This document shows, piece by piece, positions 56,687 to 63,620 of a DNA stretch of 63,620 nt. A program made the translations under genes and the position numbers. Position 1 is the first letter of the stretch. Each line of letters opens with the position of its first letter. The stretch lies in contig NZ_VUAZ01000124.1 of the NCBI RefSeq assembly GCF_009296165.1, positions 1-63,620 on the forward strand, read 5' to 3'. This DNA comes from Pseudomonas kitaguniensis (GTDB taxonomy: Bacteria; Pseudomonadota; Gammaproteobacteria; Pseudomonadales; Pseudomonadaceae). Below the pieces are notes generated by a model, which searched no databases, had not been told where the DNA came from, and was given only the letters and a program-made list of their open reading frames with translations.

Positions 56687-57574
56687 TCAGCCCCGGTGGC
56701 GAGCGAGAAAGTCCAGCAGCACGGGGAAGTACGCCTGGGGCTCCTCATAAAACGGCATGTGGCTGCTGTTCGGGAACACGTGTAACTCGGCGTGTTTGGC
56801 GGCAAGTTTCATGCGCAGGGCGCAAGCGGGCGTGAGTTCATCGTGCTGGCCGGTGGTGATCAGTATCGGCATGGTGAACGCGGCCATCTCGGCGAGACGG
56901 TTCCAATCCTTGAGATTACCGATATAAAGGAACTCGTTCGGGCCTTGCATGGTTTCGTAAGGCCCCATGTTCCAGTCGCCGAGCGAGCGTTTGACCGGCT
57001 CGGGCCATTCGTCCAAGCGGCAAACGTGGCGGTAGTTGAGCAAGGTAATCGCGGCTTGATACTGCGGGTGATCGAGGGTGCCCATGGCTTCGTGGCGCTG
57101 CATCATGGCCACGGTTTCACTGCCGAGGGCGCCGCGCAAGCGTTGGAGTTCTTGAGACAGGTGCGGAATGTCGCCAACGGTGTTTTCGAGGATCAGGCTT
57201 TTCAGCGCGTCGGGGTAATGGATGGCGTATTCGATGCCCAGCCAACCGCCCCAGGAATGCCCCAGCAGGTGCACGCGGCCGAGGTTCAGGGCTTGGCGTA
57301 CGCGCTCGACTTCTTCGACATAACGACTGATTTCCCACAGCGAAACGTCGGTCGGTCTGGCTGATGCGCCGGTGCCAAGCTGGTCAAATGCAACCACTCG
57401 CAGGTTATGCGCTTTGAGCCAGCCATGGGCGTCGCGCAAGTAGTCACACGGCAGGCCTGGGCCGCCATTGAGACACAAGAGCACCTCATCGCCTTCGCCG
57501 AAGCTGTAGACCACGAGGTTATGGCCGTCGACTTGCACGTTGTACTGCTGGTCGGGGTCAATTTCACGCCACAT
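56687..57574 (-). CDS. pip: Proline iminopeptidase-family hydrolase (first copy, operon leader)
   Basis: A 295-residue alpha/beta hydrolase: oxyanion motif LCLNGGPGLPCDYLR, nucleophile LGHSWGGWLGIEYA (GHSWGG), acid in ITTGQHDELTP and His in FPNSSHMPFYEEP. The start is ATG 57574 with AAGGA upstream; the longer frame would run over the promoter. It should remove N-terminal proline or act on amides in the cytoplasm. A lux-box-like repeat lies 83 bases upstream. It heads the peptide ABC transporter operon, so import and cleavage of the same molecules is likely. Confidence 0.9.
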   Translation of the reverse strand: MWREIDPDQQYNVQVDGHNLVVYSFGEGDEVLLCLNGGPGLPCDYLRDAHGWLKAHNLRVVAFDQLGTGASARPTDVSLWEISRYVEEVERVRQALNLGRVHLLGHSWGGWLGIEYAIHYPDALKSLILENTVGDIPHLSQELQRLRGALGSETVAMMQRHEAMGTLDHPQYQAAITLLNYRHVCRLDEWPEPVKRSLGDWNMGPYETMQGPNEFLYIGNLKDWNRLAEMAAFTMPILITTGQHDELTPACALRMKLAAKHAELHVFPNSSHMPFYEEPQAYFPVLLDFLARHRG

Positions 57575-57656
57575 GCATACATTCCTTGTGTTGTATCGGC
57601 CTGGCAGGCAGCGGCCGTTTATCAGGCCAACATTACCGAGGATGCCGTGCGTCCAT

Positions 57657-57678
57657 AACCTAGTATTTCTTATAGGTT
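57657..57678. promoter_or_regulatory. lux-box-like inverted repeat 1
   Basis: A 22-base imperfect palindrome with outer arms AACCTA and TAGGTT, AT-rich centre, in the gap between the divergent pip operon and the LuxR solo gene. It shares the half-site AACCTAG with a second box before the other pip gene. Candidate PipR binding site. Confidence 0.6.
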
Positions 57679-57757
57679 TAGCCTGGCAGTCCTTCGCCGG
57701 GGCGTGGCATTCTACGTGCCGCACGTCGAGATTCAAATGAATTCGGGAGCAGAACGG

Positions 57758-58522
57758 ATGCTGGCCAAACTAACTGCCTTGAATAACCCTCTGACACCGG
57801 GCAGGAGCCTGGATGAGCAGATGGACCATACGTTTATTCTGGCCCAGCAGCTTGGTTTTGATGCGCTGGTGTACGACTACACCCCGGTGCCCATCGACCA
57901 GGACGGCTCACTGATCACGCCCTCGGTGCTCGAACTGCGCAACACGCCGCCCGATTGGCACGCCTTATGGTGCAGCGAAGGTTTTTACCAGATCGACCCG
58001 GTGCAACACCTCGCGCTGAGCACGGTGTCGCCATTCGTGTGGTCCTACGACGCCAACGCCCAGACCGCGCTGCAAGACATCATTGATCCGTGCCATGCGC
58101 CGGTGTCTTCCTACCTGCATGAGCGCCACCTGACCTGCGGCGTCAGCGTGCCGATTCACCTGCCGCGCGGCGGCTTCGCTTCGCTGACCGGCCTGCGCAC
58201 CGGCAAGGCGAGTACCGTATTGAAGGACGCCCGGCATACCCTGGTCGATTTCAGCCTGATTACGCACGCCCTGCAGGAAGCGCTGTACCCGTTATTCAGC
58301 AAAGAACTGCGCACTTACCCGCATATTCGTCTGACCAAGCGCGAGCGCGAGTGCCTGAAATGGGCCGCCGAAGGTTTAACCGCCGCCGAAATCGCCACGC
58401 AGTTGAGCCGCTCACTGGCAGTGGTCACCCTGCACCTGGCGTCGGCGATGCACAAACTGGGCGCCAAAAACCGCGTTCAAGCGGTAGTTCGCGCCACCCA
58501 CTACCGCTTGCTTGAAGAGTGA
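57758..58522 (+). CDS. pipR: LuxR solo of the plant-associated (PipR/OryR) type
   Basis: A 254-residue regulator with an N-terminal autoinducer-binding domain (about 20-165) and a C-terminal LuxR HTH (RLTKRERECLKWAAEGLTAA, then HKLGAKNRVQAV). Counted from the DP of YQIDPV (positions 70-71 of TraR), position 61 is Trp rather than Tyr while Trp57 and Trp85 are kept. Tyr61 to Trp is typical of plant-signal LuxR solos. No luxI was found in the window. It lies between two pip genes. The start is uncertain: ATG 57758 has GGGAG eight bases before it; ATG 57704 or 57737 are possible. Confidence 0.88.
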   Translation: MLAKLTALNNPLTPGRSLDEQMDHTFILAQQLGFDALVYDYTPVPIDQDGSLITPSVLELRNTPPDWHALWCSEGFYQIDPVQHLALSTVSPFVWSYDANAQTALQDIIDPCHAPVSSYLHERHLTCGVSVPIHLPRGGFASLTGLRTGKASTVLKDARHTLVDFSLITHALQEALYPLFSKELRTYPHIRLTKRERECLKWAAEGLTAAEIATQLSRSLAVVTLHLASAMHKLGAKNRVQAVVRATHYRLLEE

Positions 58523-58533
58523 GCTGTCGGAAA

Positions 58534-58554
58534 AACCTAGCTGTTTTGCTAGTT
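58534..58554. promoter_or_regulatory. lux-box-like inverted repeat 2
   Basis: A 21-base repeat with arms AACCTAGC and GCTAGTT, 60 bases before the second pip gene and just after the luxR stop. Spacing suits an activator touching the -35 region. Shares AACCTAG with box 1. Confidence 0.6.
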
Positions 58555-58614
58555 ACTTAAACTTCGCATGCCGACTATCGTACTCATGATCCTTTTTTCA
58601 GAGCAGGGTACGAA

Positions 58615-59547
58615 ATGGAATTCTTCGAGAAAGTCACCGAAGGCTATGCGGTGTTCGGCGCGTACCAGACCTGGTACCGCGTTACCGGCGACCTGAGCAG
58701 CGGCCGTACACCGTTGGTGATCATCCACGGCGGCCCCGGCTGCACGCATGATTATGTTGACGCCTTCAAGGATGTCGCAGCCAGCGGCCACGCGGTTATT
58801 CACTACGACCAGTTGGGTAATGGCCGCTCCACGCACTTGCCGGGTAAGCCCGCGTCTTTTTGGACTATCGCGCTGTTCCTCGACGAGTTGAACAACCTGC
58901 TCGACCATCTGCAAATCAGCGATAACTACGCGATCCTTGGCCAATCCTGGGGCGGCATGCTCGGCAGCGAGCACGCGATTCTCCAACCCAAGGGCCTGCG
59001 CGCGTTTATCCCGGCGAACTCGCCGACGTGCATGCGCACATGGGTCAGCGAAGCCAACCGCTTGCGCAAATTGCTACCCGAAGGCGTGCATGAAACCCTT
59101 CTTAAGCATGAGGCCGCGGGCACCTATCAAGACCCGGAATACCTTGCCGCCTCGCGGGTTTTTTATGACCAGCACGTGTGTCGGGTCAACCCGTGGCCCG
59201 AAAGCGTAGCGCGCACGTTTGCCCAAGTGGATGCAGACCCGACGGTGTACCACGCGATGAGCGGCCCGACGGAGTTTCACGTCATTGGCAGTTTGAAAGA
59301 CTGGAACGTGATTGGCCGGCTGTCGGCGATCAATGTGCCGACCCTGGTGATCTCTGGCCGCCACGACGAGGCCACGCCGTTGGTGGTCAAGCCGTTCCTG
59401 GATGAAATCGCAGAGGTGCGCTGGGCGTTGTTTGAGGACTCCAGCCACATGCCGCACGTGGAAGAACGCCAAGCGTGCATGGGCACGGTGGTGAAGTTTC
59501 TGGATGAGGCGTGTTCGTTGCCGCGTGAGCAACTCAAGGCAGGCTAA
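58615..59547 (+). CDS. pip: Proline iminopeptidase-family hydrolase (second copy)
   Basis: A 310-residue alpha/beta hydrolase: LVIIHGGPGCTHDYVDAF, YDQLGNGRS, nucleophile LGQSWGGMLGSEHA, acid SGRHDEATP and His FEDSSHMPHVEE. Full family length. Only a partial match to the first copy, so not a recent duplicate. In known PipR systems a pip gene next to the regulator is its main target; this one follows lux-box repeat 2. Followed by a REP pair. Confidence 0.9.
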   Translation: MEFFEKVTEGYAVFGAYQTWYRVTGDLSSGRTPLVIIHGGPGCTHDYVDAFKDVAASGHAVIHYDQLGNGRSTHLPGKPASFWTIALFLDELNNLLDHLQISDNYAILGQSWGGMLGSEHAILQPKGLRAFIPANSPTCMRTWVSEANRLRKLLPEGVHETLLKHEAAGTYQDPEYLAASRVFYDQHVCRVNPWPESVARTFAQVDADPTVYHAMSGPTEFHVIGSLKDWNVIGRLSAINVPTLVISGRHDEATPLVVKPFLDEIAEVRWALFEDSSHMPHVEERQACMGTVVKFLDEACSLPREQLKAG

Positions 59548-59593
59548 CGGGGCGTCTCTCACGGCCCAATCTCACCAGCCGAACTCGGTCAAC

Positions 59594-59680
59594 TGTGGGA
59601 GCGGGCTTGCCCGCGATGGCATCAACTGGGTATGCCTGAATTAACCAGGCGCCTGTATCGCGAGCAAGCCCGCTCCCACA
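59594..59680 (+). repeat. REP element pair (inverted)
   Basis: A forward copy near 59594-59618 ('cttgcccgcga' variant) and a reverse copy near 59656-59680. Between the convergent pip and nucleobase permease genes. Confidence 0.85.
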
Positions 59681-59731
59681 GAAAGCAAATCTGCTGCGTA
59701 TGTTGGTCCGGGTTCGTGGGCAACCCACCGT

Positions 59732-61234
59732 TCAAACCTCAGTGGTTTCAGGCCTTGCAGTTTTGCGCGGCACGTCTGCGATCAGAGGAATCTCATTACC
59801 TTCAGCGTCAAACAACTTCCCCCCGCTGAAGTAATCCCCGTCCCGCAACGCCGCCACATCGTGGAAGCACAAGCTGCGCTCAGTCCCCGCCACAAACACC
59901 GACTGCTGATCCGAATTGCCCACGGTAAAGTGGTTAAACGCCAGGTTCAGCATAATCGCCATAATCGCCGATGAACTGATACCCGAGTGGAAAATGGTCG
60001 CGAACCACCCTGGAAAGTGATCGTAAAAATTCGGTGCAGCAATAGGAATCATGCCGAAACCAATGCTCGTCGCAACGATGATCAGGTTCATGTTGTTGCG
60101 GTAATCGACCTTCGACAACGTGCGAATGCCGCTGGCCGCCACCGTGCCGAACAGCACAATACCGGCACCACCCAGCACCGATGTGGGCACAGCCGCAATC
60201 ACCCGCCCCATGAAAGGCAGCAGGCCAAGAACCACCAGGAACACCCCGCCGGTCGCCACCACAAACCGGCTCTTTACACCCGTCACCGCCACCAATCCAA
60301 CGTTTTGGGCGAACGCGCTCTGGGTGAACGACCCGAAAATCGGCGCGAACAGGCTCGACAGCATGTCGGCGCGCAGGCCGTTGCCCAAGCGTTTGGAGTC
60401 GACTTTGGTGTGGATGATCTCGCCCACCGCCAGAATGTCCGCCGAGGTTTCGACCAGCGTCACCATCACCACGATGCACATGGAAATGATCGCCGCCGCA
60501 TGGAAGGTGGGCACGCCGAAATGAAAGGGTGCCGGGAAACCCAACATCGGCCCTTGAGCCACACCGGAGAAATCCGCCATGCCAAGCAACACCGCGATCA
60601 CGGTGCCGATCACCATGGCCAGCAAGATCGACAAACGCGAAATGCTCGCGCTGCCGATCTTGCTCAGCAGCAATACCAGCACCAGGGTCAGTGCGGCCAG
60701 GCCGATATTGGCCATGCTGCCAAAGTCCGCGGCGCGGCTGTTGCCGCCCATCGCCCAACGCGCTGCCACGGGCATCAGGGTCAAGCCGATGGTGGTGATC
60801 ACGATACCGGTCACCAACGGCGGGAAAAATTGGGTAATCCGCGAGAACACCGGCGTGATCAACAGCCCGATAAAAGACGCGGCCATCACCGCGCCGAAAA
60901 TCGCCGGCAGCCCACCGGCGCCATCGTTGCCGACAATCGCCACCATGGTCGCCACGCCCGCAAACGACACGCCCTGCACCAGCGGCAACTGGCAGCCAAA
61001 AAACGGCAGGCCAAGGGTTTGCAGCAACGTCGCCAGGCCACCGGCAAACAGTGACGCCGCAATCAACAGGCCAATATCCGCCGGCGCCAACCCGGCCGCC
61101 TGGCCGACGATCAACGGCACGGCAACGATGCCGCCGTACATGGTGAGCACATGTTGCAGACCGTAAGCCAGGTTGGCGGCGATGCCCAGATTCTCATCTT
61201 CCGGCCGCTGCGGTGACGCCTTCGGGATAATCAT
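59732..61234 (-). CDS. NCS2 nucleobase:cation symporter (xanthine/urate type)
   Basis: A 500-residue polytopic protein with about fourteen membrane segments. It has the NCS2 signature region (FAQNVGLVAVTGVKSRFV) and the start NLAYGLQHVLTMYGGIVAVP. The Q-N-x-G-x(4)-T motif with GVKSR suggests a xanthine/uric acid rather than a uracil carrier. A C-terminal tail of about 35 residues is cytoplasmic. The purine efflux pair punC/punR next door supports a purine role. No catabolic genes are nearby. Confidence 0.85.
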   Translation of the reverse strand: MIIPKASPQRPEDENLGIAANLAYGLQHVLTMYGGIVAVPLIVGQAAGLAPADIGLLIAASLFAGGLATLLQTLGLPFFGCQLPLVQGVSFAGVATMVAIVGNDGAGGLPAIFGAVMAASFIGLLITPVFSRITQFFPPLVTGIVITTIGLTLMPVAARWAMGGNSRAADFGSMANIGLAALTLVLVLLLSKIGSASISRLSILLAMVIGTVIAVLLGMADFSGVAQGPMLGFPAPFHFGVPTFHAAAIISMCIVVMVTLVETSADILAVGEIIHTKVDSKRLGNGLRADMLSSLFAPIFGSFTQSAFAQNVGLVAVTGVKSRFVVATGGVFLVVLGLLPFMGRVIAAVPTSVLGGAGIVLFGTVAASGIRTLSKVDYRNNMNLIIVATSIGFGMIPIAAPNFYDHFPGWFATIFHSGISSSAIMAIMLNLAFNHFTVGNSDQQSVFVAGTERSLCFHDVAALRDGDYFSGGKLFDAEGNEIPLIADVPRKTARPETTEV

Positions 61235-61339
61235 GGTGAGGGGTTCTCTGTTTTTGTTGTGCCCTCACTGTATTCAATGTTGAGACTTAATGTCCATAGA
61301 GTTGTATACAATCAATCGAACAAGGTGCAGTTATTCAGT

Positions 61340-62524
61340 TCAGACGCGTGCCCATTTGGAACGCGCAGCCCGCGGCCGGGCCAGCCAGTAACCCAGCACG
61401 GCCAGGGGCGCGGTCGCAAGCATGACAATCACGGTAACCTGCAGCGGCTGCTCGATCATCGACGACACCAACGCGCTGCTGAGAAAGCACAAGCCCAGTT
61501 GCAGAGTGTTTTGCAACGCCGCCGCCTTGCCGGAATTTTCCGCGAACGGCATCAGCGCATTCGCCACCACGATGGGGTAGCTGGCGCCGTTGACCAGGGC
61601 CATCAAACAGAACGGAATCAGCAAGGTGGTCAGGGTCGGCACGCTCAACGTGGCGACCAAATACAGCGCGAGCATGCTGATGCAATAGGCGACCAGTAAC
61701 CACGGCAGCAAGGTTTTTCCCTGATAATGCTGCAACGCGCTGCGGCAGCTATAGCCGCCGACCAAGAAGGCCAGGGTCGGCAGCACGTAGCTCAGGCCGA
61801 TGTCGTTCGGGCTGTAACCCATGTCGCCCAGGATGAACGGCGAAGCGGTCAGCCAGGCGAAGAAACTCGCGGAGCATGCGGCGAAGATCATCACGTTGCC
61901 GCTGAACACGCGAGACGTCAGCAATTGCGCGTAACCGAGGCGCGTGGCTTCGCCCGGCTGGGCCTGAGGTTTGGGCATCTTGCGCAGGAACAATGTGGGG
62001 AGCAGCAACAGCAGCGACACACCCAGCAACACGCCGAAGATGGCTTGCCAGCCAAAGTGATTCAACACCATCGCACCCAGTAACGGGGCCAGCGCCGGTG
62101 ACAGCGACATCAACGGCATGATGCTGGCGAACACACGATGGGCCTTGTCGGCTGGGTAGCGGTCAATCACCAACGCTTGCCAACTGACGGCGGCGGAACA
62201 CACGCCAATCGCCTGGATAAAACGCAATGCCAGCAGTTGCGGCGCGGTCTCGACCCAGAACATGCCCAAGCAGCCCAGCACAAACAGGCTCAGGCCCATC
62301 AGCAGGATCGGCTTGCGCCCCAGGCGGTCGGATAACGGCCCCCACACCAACTGCCCCACGGCAAAACCTGCCAGGAAAACACTCAAGCTGGCGCCCACGG
62401 CGCTCGCACTGATCTGCAACTGCTCGCCCATGGCGCCGAACGCGGGCAAGTACATGTCCATGGCCAGATAACCGAGCATGCTCAGCCCAGCCAAATACCA
62501 GGTAAAACCAAAAGAATTTTTCAT
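61340..62524 (-). CDS. punC: PunC-like purine nucleoside efflux MFS transporter
   Basis: A 394-residue MFS protein of the Bcr/CflA group with twelve helices: GYLAMDMYLPAFGAMGEQL, GPLSDRLGRKPILLMGL and LRFIQAIGVCSAAVSWQALV. The divergent regulator closely matches E. coli PunR (YdhB), whose partner is PunC (YdhC), so a purine nucleoside export role is likely. A broader drug export role is possible. Confidence 0.82.
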   Translation of the reverse strand: MKNSFGFTWYLAGLSMLGYLAMDMYLPAFGAMGEQLQISASAVGASLSVFLAGFAVGQLVWGPLSDRLGRKPILLMGLSLFVLGCLGMFWVETAPQLLALRFIQAIGVCSAAVSWQALVIDRYPADKAHRVFASIMPLMSLSPALAPLLGAMVLNHFGWQAIFGVLLGVSLLLLLPTLFLRKMPKPQAQPGEATRLGYAQLLTSRVFSGNVMIFAACSASFFAWLTASPFILGDMGYSPNDIGLSYVLPTLAFLVGGYSCRSALQHYQGKTLLPWLLVAYCISMLALYLVATLSVPTLTTLLIPFCLMALVNGASYPIVVANALMPFAENSGKAAALQNTLQLGLCFLSSALVSSMIEQPLQVTVIVMLATAPLAVLGYWLARPRAARSKWARV

Positions 62525-62601
62525 TGAAGCCTTGTGAATTTTGCCATCAAACTATTTGCTGACTAGCGCCCATTATGAAGCTGACATTTTTGCTGTGAAG
62601 C

Positions 62602-62624
62602 GATAATAATTGGACACTCTTATC
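62602..62624. promoter_or_regulatory. GATAA-N13-TTATC repeat in the punC-punR gap
   Basis: A short inverted repeat with the span of a LysR-type site, 22 bases before punR. Low information content; it may be chance. Confidence 0.3.
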
Positions 62625-62646
62625 AAATATTTTGAAGGCACACGCA

Positions 62647-63561
62647 ATGTGGTCCGAATACTCACTGGATGTGGTTGATGCGGTGGCGCGCCATGGCAGC
62701 TTCAGCGCGGCCGCCCAGGAACTGCACCGCGTGCCGTCGGCCATCAGCTATACGGTGCGTCAGCTTGAGGAATGGCTGGCCGTGCCGCTGTTTGTGCGCA
62801 GGCATCGCGACGTCGAACTGACACCTGCCGGCCGGCTGTTTATAGACGAGGCCCGCGGCGTGATGAAAAAAATGCTCGGCGCACGGCGCTTATGCCAACA
62901 GGTGGCAAATGGTTGGAGCGGCCAGTTGAAAGTGGCCGTGGACTCCATCGTCAAACCGCAGCGCTGTCGGCAGTTGGTGCTGGATTTTTATCGGCAGTTT
63001 CCCGAGGTGGAACTGCTGCTGGAATACGAGGTGTACAACGGCGTGTGGGACGCCCTGGCGGATGAACGCACCGACATCGTCATCGGCGCCACCAGCGCGG
63101 TGCCGGTCGCCAGCCACTTCACGTTTCGTGACATGGGCTTGCTGAATTGGCTGTGTGTGGTCAGTGCGAAACATCCGCTGGCGGCGATGGAGGGCTTGCT
63201 GAATGACGACCAACTGCGCCCGTTCGCCTCGCTGTGCATGACCGACACCTCACGCAACCTGCCCAAACGCGACACTTGGACCCTGGACAACCAGCGCCGG
63301 CTGGTGGTGCCCAACTGGGCGTCGGCGATTGATTGCCTGCGCGACGGCCTGTGCGTCGGCATGGCGCCTGCGCATCAGGTGTTGCCGTGGATAGAACGCG
63401 GCGAGTTGGTGGCGCTGCAATTGAGCCGGCCGTTCCCGGCCAGCCCGTCGTGCGTGGCGTGGGCACAGAACAAACTGTCCCCGGCCATGGCCTGGTTGCT
63501 GGAGTACTTGGGCGATACCGACACCCTGAACCAGGAATGGCTGAATGGACCTGCCCTGTGA
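62647..63561 (+). CDS. punR: PunR-like LysR transcriptional activator
   Basis: A 304-residue LysR regulator. It opens MWSEYSLDVVDAVARHGSFS, and the HTH (AAAQELHRVPSAISYTVRQL) is nearly identical to what I recall of E. coli PunR, as are DIVIGATSAVPV and the end (SPAMAWLLEYLGDTDTLN). It should bind between itself and punC and activate punC in response to a purine. The start is ATG 62647 with GAAGG upstream; the TTG start at 62632 is not supported. Confidence 0.93.
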   Translation: MWSEYSLDVVDAVARHGSFSAAAQELHRVPSAISYTVRQLEEWLAVPLFVRRHRDVELTPAGRLFIDEARGVMKKMLGARRLCQQVANGWSGQLKVAVDSIVKPQRCRQLVLDFYRQFPEVELLLEYEVYNGVWDALADERTDIVIGATSAVPVASHFTFRDMGLLNWLCVVSAKHPLAAMEGLLNDDQLRPFASLCMTDTSRNLPKRDTWTLDNQRRLVVPNWASAIDCLRDGLCVGMAPAHQVLPWIERGELVALQLSRPFPASPSCVAWAQNKLSPAMAWLLEYLGDTDTLNQEWLNGPAL

Positions 63562-63620
63562 AGATGAGAGCAATGTGTGTCAGTCAACCAATGCAGTGGC
63601 TCCCACACCGCTATCGGGAG

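Noticed and set aside
57540..57736. N-terminal extension of the first Pip protein up to 57736
   Set aside because: It would cover the promoter gap and lux-box-like repeat; ATG 57574 has a proper ribosome site and fits the family length.
63590..63620. Possible start of another REP element at the window end
   Set aside because: Only a partial match before the sequence ends; not enough to call.

Overview
The window looks like a chromosomal segment of a Pseudomonas of the P. fluorescens group. The evidence is high GC with GCC/CTG/GGC-rich codon use, repeated intergenic REP elements of the 'gggagcgggcttgctcgcga' type, and a gene order that follows, as I recall it, the conserved Pseudomonas block comEA-like / wbpM ... 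wzz / lapA-ihfB / rpsA / cmk / aroA-tyrA / hisC / pheA / serC / gyrA / mtnA / mtaD / ubiG / mupP / yciK. No rRNA, tRNA, CRISPR array, insertion sequence or prophage was seen.

Layout. 1-0.9 kb: the end of an Rhs-type polymorphic toxin with a low-GC HNH/EndoVII-like C-terminal toxin and an Imm50-like immunity gene. 1.0-4.5 kb: small housekeeping genes (thioesterase, CHAD protein, lipoprotein, patatin-like phospholipase). 4.6-12.6 kb: the complete high-affinity potassium locus kdpFABC-kdpDE. 13-15.5 kb: ethanolamine permease, a small membrane protein and a DUF1989 protein. 15.7-34 kb: an O-antigen cluster transcribed leftward from wzz to wbpM, with Wzx, Wzy, three GT2 glycosyltransferases, an O-acetyltransferase, FnlA, two neighbouring DegT-type proteins, a GNAT, a WbpK/WbpV-like reductase and WbpL. 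A secreted repeat protein sits between wbpM and comEA. 34.3-46 kb: the core block from lapA/ihfB to gyrA. 46.4-51.2 kb: methylthioadenosine salvage (mtnA, mtaD), ubiG, mupP and an SDR. 51.4-59.5 kb: a PipR-type plant-signal module, in which a LuxR solo lies between two proline iminopeptidase-family genes, one of them leading a peptide ABC transporter operon. 59.7-63.6 kb: a nucleobase permease and the divergent punC/punR purine efflux pair.

Points of most interest. (1) The LuxR solo has two candidate lux-box inverted repeats sharing the half-site AACCTAG, one before each Pip gene. (2) The second DegT protein has Arg at the position of the PLP-binding Lys. (3) MtnA has Gly where the family has the catalytic Cys. 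(4) At least five normally intact genes (CHAD, patatin, kdpD, kdpB, the wbpK-like reductase), and possibly wzz and tyrA-aroA, are each broken by the loss of one base. All are deletions, several in short homopolymers, which points more to sequence error than to real decay.

How the parts work together. WbpM, the WbpK-like reductase and WbpL should make and attach the first O-unit sugar. FnlA, the DegT pair and the GNAT should make a modified amino sugar. The GT2 enzymes build the unit, Wzx flips it, Wzy polymerises it and Wzz sets chain length. KdpDE senses potassium limitation and drives kdpFABC. In the Pip module the ABC transporter would import a plant-derived or peptide-like signal for the LuxR solo, which in turn would activate the pip genes.
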